A stretch of 64,000 nucleotides of DNA. Origin: Russula earlei. Its lineage: Eukaryota; Basidiomycota; Agaricomycetes; Russulales; Russulaceae. This document shows, in pieces, positions 56,423 through 64,000 of the stretch. Numbering within the stretch: position 1 is the first letter of the stretch; every line of letters begins with the position of its first letter. The position numbers and the translations under genes are program-made. The stretch covers positions 1 to 64,000 of the forward strand of contig JAGFNK010000013.1 of assembly GCA_025769875.1 (NCBI GenBank). Direction: 5' to 3'. The notes under the pieces are model-generated. The model did no database searches and was not told the DNA's origin. It saw only the letters and a program-made list of their open reading frames with translations.

Positions 56423-58431
56423 ATGGTTTCTCTCAGAGTCACCTTTTCGGCCCTTGCGGTCGCATTGGCAGGCCAAGTTTCTGCTCACATCAGTATGACA
56501 CCTCCCCAACGAGTTCAGCGTCGTCGTTTCACGCTGATATCTATTTACCACCACTAGGCATCTGGCACAATAGCATGTTTGGCTTCAACCAGTCCAGCTT
56601 CGGCGTCAACCGTCCACAAGACCCGCTAGCCTACCTCCCTTTCGACCAATGGTGGTTCCACGGTCACATAGGTCTCCCCCCCAACCCAAATGACATCATG
56701 CAGCTGCCCGTGGGAGGCAACGCCATGGTCGAGTTATCTTGCGATAAGGGCGCGACGTCCTGGTACCAGTCAGCTCCAGGTGGCGACACGCGCGATCCCA
56801 ACAATCCGGATTCTCCGTGCCCCGGTCAACCCACGACACAGTATCACACCAACGGGATCAACGACCTTGGAGGATGCGCGTTGTCCGTGGCCTACAAATC
56901 CGACATCAACCAGGTACAGCCAGAGGACCTCGTCATTTTCAGCGTGAACCACGTGTGCGTGTGGAACCTCCACACGTACTTCCCGATCCCGGCGAATATG
57001 CCGCCGTGCCCGAGCGGCAAGTGTATCTGCGCGTGGCACTGGATACACCAGCCGGACTCGGGCTCAGAGCAGAGTCGGTTCACCTGTGTGCTCTCGAAAA
57101 GGATCGAGTCGGCTGATATCTCATGTGGACAGTGTACATGAATGGCTTCCAGTGCAACTTTGCGAACGCTACGTCGACGACGCCGCTGGCAAAGCCCCAA
57201 GTTGCGCGTCGGTAAGTACCCGCAGCGTCTTTGTTTTTTTTTTTTTTTTTTCCTTCTATCTCATATCTCTATCACGCACAGTTGTGGCGCAGAACCGGAC
57301 AAGGGACTCCCGGCCCGCCCGGAAAATTGCACGTACGGCGCAAAGTCGCCGCTCTTTTGGCTCCAGAATGAGAGGAACAACATGTTCGAGGGCTACTACT
57401 CCCCGCCGCTCTACCAAGACCTGTACAACTTTGCCAACGGCGCGCAGAACGACATCTTCGAGGGCTACCCCATCTCGACCCCCGCTGCGCCGTCAGATGT
57501 TTCTACCACGTCCACGTCCACGACCTCATCTACGTCTTCGCCCCTGCCTTCTTCTTCCCTTGACGCGCCGGTCCGGGTGCAACCAGAACCCATCTCGAGC
57601 TCCGCCCCTCCCTCCGCCACACCCACCAGTCCATGTCCGCCCTCACCCTCACCCTCACCCTTACCGGCCCCTCAACCGACGGACACCCCGCCAAACTCAT
57701 CTGAGCAGCCGACCCCTAGTACGCCCGTGTCTGATGGAACCAGCATTCCTTTCTCCTCACCCTCACCCTCACCCTCACCCTCACCTGCCCCTCAACCGAC
57801 GGACACCCCGCCAAACTCATTTGAGCCGCCGACCCCTAGTACGCCCGTGTCTGATGGAACCAGCTCCTCACCCTCACCCTCACCCTCACCCTCACCGGCC
57901 CCTCAACCGACGGACACCCCGCCAAACTCGTTTGAGCAGCCAACCCCTAGTACGCCCGTGTCTGATGGAACCAGCTCCTCACCCTCACCCTCACCCTCAC
58001 CGGCCCCTCAACCGACGGACACCCCGCCAAACTCATTGGAGCAGCCGACCCCACCGGAACCTAGTACGCCCGTGTCTGATGGAACCAGCATTCCTTCCTC
58101 CTCCCCTGGGACACCCACGGCCACGCCGACCAATCATCAATCCAATCATCATAAGCATCCGCATCAGCATCACAGCCAACACCACAACGGCTGTGGAACC
58201 TCGCGCCCGTAAGCCAACCACCGATCCCCACCTGCTGTTACCTGACCGCCCCCGTCTTTTTTTTTTCCCTATTCTTTTATTTTCTCTGCGCCCGTTCGCA
58301 GTCCCCCCGCTGTGACGCCCTTCCGTCGTGCGGACGAGGACAACGAGGTCTATGTCAGCGAACAACAACTCGTGAAGCACGCCTGGAGCCGGCACCGCCG
58401 TTTGTCTGCCCGTGGCAAACAACGCCCCTAA
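56423..58431 (+). CDS. AA14 lytic polysaccharide monooxygenase with repetitive tail
   Basis: Copper enzyme of family AA14, reported to cleave xylan coating cellulose in wood. Five exons (56423-56492, 56558-57073, 57133-57211, 57282-58208, 58302-58431) give 573 residues. Signal peptide MVSLRVTFSALAVALAGQVS is cut to expose His1 of HISIWHNSMFGFN, half of the copper His-brace. DQWWFHGHIGLPPNPNDIMQ, ELSCDKGATSWY, YHTNGINDLGGCALSVAYKS, FSVNHVCVWNLHTYFPIPAN, CICAWHWIHQPDSG, MYMNGFQCNF, ENCTYGAKSPLFW and RNNMFEGYYSPPLY match the family. Residues after about 285 form a Ser/Pro/Thr-rich tail of tandem repeats, then a His-rich run (NHHKHPHQHHSQHHNGC) and a basic end (SRHRRLSARGKQRP). No carbohydrate-binding module is seen. 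Confidence 0.92.
57234..57251 (+). repeat. Poly-T tract in an AA14 intron
   Basis: A run of about 18 T lies in the intron between exons 3 and 4, just upstream of the acceptor region. Likely slippage-prone. Confidence 0.7.
57640..58085 (+). repeat. Coding minisatellite in the AA14 tail
   Basis: Four in-frame units of about 105-120 nt, beginning GCCCCTCAACCGACGGACAC near 57668, 57788, 57898 and 58003. Each encodes APQPTDTPPNS, EQPTPSTPVSDGTS and a Ser-Pro run. Units are separated by (CCCTCA)n hexamers that vary in copy number and carry the Ser-Pro repeats. Near-identical DNA between units indicates recent expansion. Confidence 0.88.
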
Positions 58432-58907
58432 ACACGCGTTCACAGCACAGGAGTCAAGAGGGGAGAAGCGCGGTTGTCTTTTTTATTCTTCATTAGCGTT
58501 TCTACATTCATCCTGCGCCTTTTTACATCATCCTTCGCCACGCCTAGTGCGTATCCAGCGCCGCGAGCGGTCCATCCATTCATGTCTGGTGCACATATTC
58601 CACGGGGCCACATACCCCGTGTCGCGTGTCCATACACCCTTATTGCTTGATATGTAAGCGTCGACGTCGACGTCGTTGTTATTATTATTATTTACCATCG
58701 TCGTAAATCGAACTTACGCCGTTGTGAACCATCTGGCCGCCGTGAACTCGAAAGGACATAGTGCATACAAAGGGTATTATGATGATAGTTCACAATACAA
58801 AGCGAGCGGGGTCTCTTTGCGCCGCCAAAAATACAAAATACGACCCGTTGGCTCGGGCACCCCCCCCCCCCCCGGTGTGTGTGCGCGTGTCACACGTCAT
58901 CCCTCCG
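58432..58907. other. Tail-to-tail spacer with simple repeats
   Basis: Converging genes. It contains TCGACGTCGACGTCG followed by a (TTA)n stretch at 58661-58692, and a C15-type run at about 58860-58874. No coding signal. Confidence 0.5.
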
Positions 58908-60100
58908 TCAGCTGACGTCTTCGATGAAACGGCTATCGCGAAGGGGAGGGACGACGACATCCAAAGTGGAACGGGCCGGGCGCGGGCGCGCTCCGATGTT
59001 CAGGTTGCCCCCGTCCCCGTCCCCGTTGCCGTTGCCTGCACCGTGAGGCGCCGCATCCTCTTGGTGAGAAGCGCGCACCGGCCGCGGGTGCGAGGGGGAT
59101 CCGAGGCGCGCGTCCGACAGCGACGATCCGACGTCCTCCGCACCCTGTCCCGAACTGGACCCTCGCCGCTTATCGCCATCGCCATCGCCATCGCCAGCGT
59201 CCGGATCATCGTCATCATGATCGCCGTCGCGACCGGTGCTCCTCTTTTCGTTCGTGGCGCCGGACTGCGCGGCCTTGGCCGCCGCGGCGCGCTCACCGCG
59301 CTGGAGTAGGAACTTCTCGAGGAGCCTGGCGTTGCGAACGTTGACGCGGTAGCCCGCGAGGAGTATGGCGCCCATGCCGGGCACGATGCCTATGGAGGCA
59401 GATATGGCGAGGTTGAGGATCATGCGTTGCGTGAGCGCCCTGGGGATCCTGCGTGGGGGGCCAAGCAAGGGTGGGAGGCGAGCCAACGAAGAAAAGTGTG
59501 TCAGAAACGGAATGGCAGGGGGGAAATTTGATCGGAGGAGAGGGCGTGGCAGGCGGATGACGTACTTGGCTTTGCGGGCGTGGCGTACGATGAGGAGATA
59601 GCCGAGCGCGGGATGGACTGCATCGCCCACCCCGGGTACGAGGTCTGGAGCACGCCAGGAAGCGTGAGCGCGCGGGGGCGGGAAAAGGGCAGGGAGGGTG
59701 CGCCCCAGGAGGACGGGGAAGGAGGGAGGCTCGTACCGATGATGACCGTCCAGCCAAATTTGACCCCGCATATGGAGAAGTCCTTATCGAGGACGTTCGC
59801 CCGGCGCTTCACCGTGCCCAGGATGGCCGCGTCTCTGTCGGAAAGTCCGGGAGGAACGTCACGCTGTGCGGGTGCAGGGGCGGAGGGTCAGTGTCAGATC
59901 TGGGGCTGGCAGTGGGTGGGGCAGGAGGGCGCAGGATCCGATCGGATGAAAGAACGAACCTTACGGCGGTCCGTGCGGTCGCCTTCGTCGGACGGGGGCG
60001 CGAGGTGATCCTCGTCGGCCTTATCTTTGGCGGCGTACTTCTGGACATCAAGATCTTGGGCGAAGAGCCTCTTTCTCGCGTTGCGGATCGCACTCGTCAT
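58908..60100 (-). CDS. DUF4112 membrane protein
   Basis: Fungal member of DUF4112, a family without known function. Start MTSAIRNARKRLFAQDLDVQ at 60100; after a spliced segment (DVPPGLSDRDAAILGTVKRR), the core reads ANVLDKDFSICGVKFGWTVI, then LVPGVGDAVHPALGYLLIVR and, past another intron, MILNLAISASIGIVPGMGAI with RVNVRNARLLEKFLLQRGE. The paired VPGVGD...VPGMGA motifs are typical of the family, with hydrophobic segments around them. The tail is disordered and strongly acidic (DGDHDDDDPDAGDGDGDGDK), ending at 58908. Probable membrane association. Confidence 0.82.
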
Positions 60101-60642
60101 AGCAGGGGGAGGGGCGTGTCGATGTGTGAGAAGTGGGCGGCTACAAGTGCCCGGGAAAGCGAATGGAGGGGACGTGGACATGTACATACTTGTCCTTTTG
60201 GCTTTATCAGGCGGCGTGGCGTGGTGGCATGACACGTTCGGTCACGGGAAATCGGCGACGACGTTTGCAGCATCTTCCTTAAATCGACGGACGTGCGCGC
60301 CTCTGTGGGACCCTCGAACCGATCGCCTTTAGTTGATTGCATCGATTCTGCTCGGTCTCGAGGGAGGATTAAGATGCTGCAGAGTTGTCGCGAGTTGCAT
60401 GCGACTCGCATATCCGCCTCGTCCGGTCCGGATCCTCGGCAGAGGGCACTCGGGCGCTAAACTTTATTTGGGTTGGCGGATCCCTTCGGCTCCGATTAGA
60501 TATTTATGTGGTTATAAATATCATTTCTCGCCTCCTCCGTACGGCCCGCCACCTCCGAGGGCTCGGCCCATCCCGGGCGCTCCCTGTCGAACAGCGCAGC
60601 TCGTCCTCACTCATCCCTCCACCATCTTCCAGTACGTCCCGC
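60101..60642. other. Divergent promoter, DUF4112 to Q-rich gene
   Basis: About 540 bp between two genes transcribed away from each other. A TATA-like element faces the Q-rich gene (60513-60520). An open frame on + from 60385 runs into the Q-rich gene but lacks a conserved leader. Confidence 0.45.
60513..60520 (+). promoter_or_regulatory. Candidate TATA box of the Q-rich gene
   Basis: TATAAATA 123-130 nt upstream of the start codon at 60643, in a locally AT-rich patch of an otherwise GC-rich promoter. Sequence and position only. Confidence 0.4.
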
Positions 60643-61904
60643 ATGGCCGAGCTTTCAAATAACCCGTTCATCGACCGCTCATCGAGTGCCATCTCTCGAT
60701 TTCCGGACGTCAACGCCGCGTCTTCCTCTTCAGCACCCTCTGCCCTGCAGTACGCTGCCCCCTGGCCGCAGCAGCAACAGCAACAGCAGCAGCAACCGTC
60801 GTATCCATCCTCCTTTGGTTTCACGGGCACAGATCCAACAGGTTACACCCAGCAGTACTACCAACAATCACAATGGCCCCAACAGCAGCAGCAACAACCA
60901 CAGCAGGCGCAATATCAATTACCACAGTACCAGACACCCTACTCGTCGACGAGTTTTCAATCGACTAGCCCTTACGGTCAGCAGTTCGCCGGCCAGGTCA
61001 GTCCCCTCGCCACAGGTTACCCACAACAACCACAAATGCAAACCCAATACACCGGCTATCCAGCGCAGCAGCAGGCCGCCGCCAGCTACGCCTACCAGCA
61101 GCAGCAACAGCAACAGCAACAACAACAACAACAACAACCTTCTTCCCAAATTGATTACGGCTACCAGCAGCAACGACAGCTCCTCGCCCAATTCGATCCC
61201 TACTCGAACCTCGCGCAACCGCAATTCTATGCCGGGGCGAACCTCTCCTCGACCGCGACAGGCTCCGGCGTCGTCCCCGTAACGAACGGCGCGGTGGGCG
61301 CCCCGCCGCCGGGCGTGCAGCACCCGCGCGCCTTCATCCACACGCACAAGGCCGAGCTCGAGGCGTGGGATCCGCCGACGTGGAAGCAGGTGCAGAGCGT
61401 CTTCGAGTCCCTCAAGTCCGCATGGGAGACGCGCAAGCGCGCCGCCGAGGCGCAGGTACGCGCGCTCGGCGGAACCCCCGGCGCGCCCGCCGCAAGCGGC
61501 CTCTTCGGTGGCTCGGGCATGGGTGCCTATGGCGCCTATGGCGCGCCGTACCAGACGCCGCAGGCTCAGGAGATCGATCGGTTGAACGTGGTACTGTCCT
61601 CCACTTTTTTTTTTTTTTGGTTTTCAGTCTTCGCGTGCATGTCTGATGTCATGTCATCCTTCTTTTTTCTGGTTCTGGCAGCTGATCAAGGAGGCTAACT
61701 CGAACATCGGTACGTTGACATTTCGTGGCGATAGTCGGTATCGAGAGCTCGTGAAACCCATCAGATACCGTCGCCGCCGCCGCCTTGCAGATGTCCGAGG
61801 TGTTTGCTGGCTACCGGCACTCGGGAGACGTCGCTAGCAAGCGCCGCGTGCGCGAGTCGTGCAATGCCGCTGTTACGGGCCTACCAGAGTATCCGCCGTC
61901 GTAA
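60643..61904 (+). CDS. Glutamine-rich protein with NPF motif
   Basis: Three exons (60643-61587, 61682-61709, 61765-61904) give 370 residues. The N-terminus MAELSNNPFIDRSSSAISRF has an Asn-Pro-Phe motif, a ligand of EH domains in endocytic proteins. Then come several poly-Gln tracts with Tyr/Pro/Gln repeats (TQQYYQQSQWPQQQQQQPQQ). A folded-looking conserved block follows: HPRAFIHTHKAELEAWDPPT and WKQVQSVFESLKSAWETRKR, then a Gly/Ala linker and a helical end (LIKEANSNIDTVAAAALQMS; FAGYRHSGDVASKRRVRES). The start at 60643 is preferred over upstream in-frame ATGs because NPF lies close to it. Family unnamed; endocytic or prion-like behaviour is inference from composition. Confidence 0.75.
60766..61143 (+). 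repeat. Polyglutamine CAG/CAA tracts
   Basis: Three coding CAG/CAA runs (around 60766-60797, 60881-60906 and 61093-61138). The last encodes about 15 consecutive Gln. Mixed codons reduce, but do not remove, the chance of length change. Confidence 0.8.
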
Positions 61905-62327
61905 ACGTAAATAGCGCTTCCGGGACAACGCATGCGAAGGATGTGGGGGATATTTTTCATCATCTGATCGGGATCTGGCGTTTGTAGTTCCGTTGTATGT
62001 CCAGGTAGATCCGTGTTCCACTGTAACCGTAAAATGTACGCATACATATCCAGATCGTAACCCATCATCAGACAGGCGCAGGTCTGCGCGAAGCGAGTTC
62101 GAACAACCAAGAAACGTCCAGTTCGTGCAATCTAGAGCGAAGGCAAATTATAACTCTGCAATGGCGCTGGCTATAGATTGTAATTAAAGATACGGGAGTA
62201 TACAAGCGACCACGGAGAATCCCAACACTGGCTCCTACGTACTATCTCCATAATACAGATGCACCGAAAACAAGGTACTAGCTAGGCGCGCACGCACGCA
62301 CGGGCGTCGCCCCATCACATACGTGCG
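61905..62327. other. Tail-to-tail spacer
   Basis: 3' regions of converging genes; no coding signal. Confidence 0.45.
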
Positions 62328-63183
62328 TCACTGGCGAGCAGCCCTTGGTGCGGGCAGCAACCCCATGATGCCAAACGCGAGAGCATAAAGTCCAGACCCT
62401 ATGGCAGTCAAAAAAAAAAAAAAAAAGGGAGGGGGGGAGAAGAGTGAGAAGCGATTGGAGAACATCAAACGCGCGGCGTTCCGGCCGGGGGGCAAGGGGG
62501 GAGGGGGAAGGTCGAGTGACGCACCTGCGACGATGCCGAGGATGTACCCCATACCCGAATACCGTCCGAGCACGCCACAGAGTGCCGCCCATCCCGAGAT
62601 CATCGACGCCGTCAAGACCTTTCAAAGGCAACCAAACACGAAAGGAGCACCATCAAAAAAAAAAAGAAAGACAAGCAAAAGGCACATCTGGTCAGGCGCA
62701 GAGATCGAAAACCAAAATTAAAGAAAGCACGCACCCGAATGACGGACGAAAGTTCCCCTGACTCTCTCCACGACCGATACTAATAGGCACATAAGGAGGG
62801 GGGAAAAAAAGGTACATGGATGAATGAGTGAGTTGCGATCGCGACACTCAGTGTCGTTATGTGGGCAGCATATATAACGCGTCACGCACATTTGGTGGAA
62901 TCCCTTTAATGATGGGAATCAACAGAATATACAAGAACAATGCGATTGTCAGGAGACCGGACAGCGCCGAGATGGCCACCAGGGGTCTGTAAGATGAAAC
63001 GAAAGGGTTGATCGGTGTGAACAAAGATTGTGAGTGCGGGTACGATAAGAAACCGACGAACTGGGCAAGGGGGGCAGCGTCTGCCCATATGCGAGCGAGT
63101 GCAGAAGGTGTGTGCAACCAGTAGGTGACAGCAGCTCCCGGGATGACAAAGCGCAGCTGGCGGGCGAGATGACCGGATGGCAT
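62328..63183 (-). CDS. Small multi-pass membrane protein
   Basis: Exons (63183-62890, then two or three more) assemble to about 165 residues. Hydrophobic stretches VAISALSGLLTIALFLYILL, VLTASMISGWAALCGVLGRY and GSGLYALAFGIMGLLPAP are joined by short polar loops; YRSWRESGELSSVIR comes from a small middle exon bounded by TTAG and GTGCGT. The intron before VLTASM carries A/T homopolymers. The pattern suggests an ER or organelle membrane protein of fungi, but I do not recognise the family. Ends at 62328. Confidence 0.6.
62409..62426. repeat. Poly-A tract in an intron
   Basis: A16-18 run followed by G-rich sequence in the last intron of the minus-strand membrane protein gene. Slippage-prone. Confidence 0.7.
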
Positions 63184-63283
63184 AAGGCAAAGGTGAATGT
63201 ATGCGTGTTGGCCCCGCCAGCAGCAGCAGACTTGTAATCACATGTCATGTCACTACACTCCGCTTTAGGAAGTCCCATCTACA

Positions 63284-64000
63284 CTACCCAAGAAACCACA
63301 CACTCGTCAGCCCCACTGCTACCATCATACCAACCACAGCCCCAGATGATACCTCTCTCCCAACCGAGTTCGCCTTTATAGCCGGGCTCGCTAACGCACT
63401 GCCATTCGGTGACTTTGCCGTCTGCGACGACTTGGCACTCGTAGACTCAGCAGCCGACGGTGCTGACGTGCTGGGGGACGCTGCCACAGGACTCGAGGAT
63501 GTCCCCGCATTCGCGTTATGATCTACGGCGGCGATTCCAGGGGCAGGTGAAGAATTCGAAGGACTACAAGACGCATTATAAACAAACTAAGATGCACAAT
63601 GACGACCCTGCCTACCTCGCTGGACCAGAAGCTTCTTTGTTGCCCTCTATGACCTGATCATTGACACAACTAGGATTTCATTAGCTCATGACTGGGGGTC
63701 AGGAATGCTGTCTATGTCACTGTACCTTGTGTCACTCCCACTTTGAACAGTGACAGGTGCGGAGTATGCTTGCTGGCCTTTAGCATCCTTCAAGGCAGCG
63801 GTGCTATCCGATGTAGGCGTAAGTATATTGGGTATAAAAATCTCGTGCATTCCACACTCACAAACTTGTGCCGACGGCGAGGGAGACATTGTCCCAGGTG
63901 TAGCTAGTCCCCTGTTGTGGAGGGAATTGCTTAAGCTGTGGCAATGCGACATATAAATCGCCGAATGACTGAGCGACGCAGAAAATGGCTTACAGCCCCA
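63284..64000 (-). CDS. GPI-anchored Ser-rich cell-wall protein, 5' end beyond window
   Basis: Spliced segments give GDLYVALPQLKQFPPQQG, SYTWDNVSLAVGTSF, TAALKDAKGQQAYSAPVTVQ, SGSDT, FWSSEFVYNASCSPSN, then a Ser/Ala/Thr-rich stalk and a C-terminal hydrophobic segment (SSGAVVGMMVAVGLTSVWFL). The order (aromatic YTW, V/AGTS, D-x-x-G, S-x-x-x-TVQSGSD, Cys) matches the small fungal extracellular GPI-anchored family often abundant in agaricomycete walls. The intron between GTSF and TAAL uses GTGAGT...GGATAG; one later intron would be only 29 nt, so that join is tentative. The start codon lies outside the window. Confidence 0.65.

Noticed and set aside
57086..58315. 409-codon plus-strand frame over the AA14 tail
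   Set aside because: It is a frame-shifted reading of the minisatellite. The Ser/Pro/Thr frame continues from the AA14 domain and ends sensibly after the last splice.
1..64000. CRISPR arrays, rRNA, bacterial operons
   Set aside because: Intron-rich eukaryotic genes throughout. The only tandem repeats are simple or minisatellite, with no spacer-repeat pattern.

Overview
This window is nuclear DNA from a filamentous basidiomycete. The closest fit is a wood-decaying agaricomycete. Nearly every gene is cut by many short introns (about 45-65 nt, GT...AG), genes lie close together on both strands, and the contents are fungal: a long PalA/Rim20 gene, a two-domain fungal phosphofructokinase, Bqt4, Scj1, Los1/exportin-T, cullin-3, a GH5 exo-beta-1,3-glucanase and an AA14 lytic polysaccharide monooxygenase, a family known from wood-rot fungi. 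I built the gene models by hand from splice signals and reading-frame continuity. Where exon sums are quoted they divide by three.

Layout. 0.4-6.4 kb: Ppn2-like phosphatase (-), class V aminotransferase (+), CTU2 tRNA thiolation protein (+). 6.7-13.0 kb: paraoxonase-like propeller (+), Bqt4 (-), 6-phosphofructokinase (-). 13.2-16.0 kb: WLM metalloprotease with a zinc finger (+), DM9/DUF3421 protein (-). 16.3-26.4 kb: a palA gene (-) followed by a small divergent gene (+), then a second, older copy of the same pair in which palA has decayed to a pseudogene but the small gene survives. 27-36.7 kb: RasGAP (+), ER J-protein Scj1 (-), aspartic protease (-), small membrane protein (+). 37-44.2 kb: cullin-3 and exportin-T in the same direction (-). 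44.2-50.5 kb: a poorly coding stretch with a multipass membrane protein (+), a solo LTR with a perfect 5-bp target duplication, AT-rich probable transposon debris and one unidentified multi-exon gene. 50.5-58.4 kb: a large one-TM hypothetical protein, GH5 exo-glucanase and AA14 LPMO, all (+). 58.9-64 kb: DUF4112 protein (-), Q-rich NPF protein (+), small multi-TM protein (-), and a GPI-anchored Ser-rich wall protein (-) that runs off the right edge.

Functional picture. Most genes are single-copy housekeeping: glycolysis, tRNA export and wobble thiolation, ubiquitin ligase, ER folding, Ras and pH signalling, telomere bouquet. Secreted functions (aspartic protease, GH5, AA14, GPI wall protein) lie mainly at 32-35 kb and 53-64 kb. 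I saw no rRNA, CRISPR array, convincing tRNA, or clustered metabolic pathway. The most informative structures are the decayed tandem duplication at 16-26 kb, the solo LTR, and the repeat-built, His-rich tail of the AA14 enzyme.
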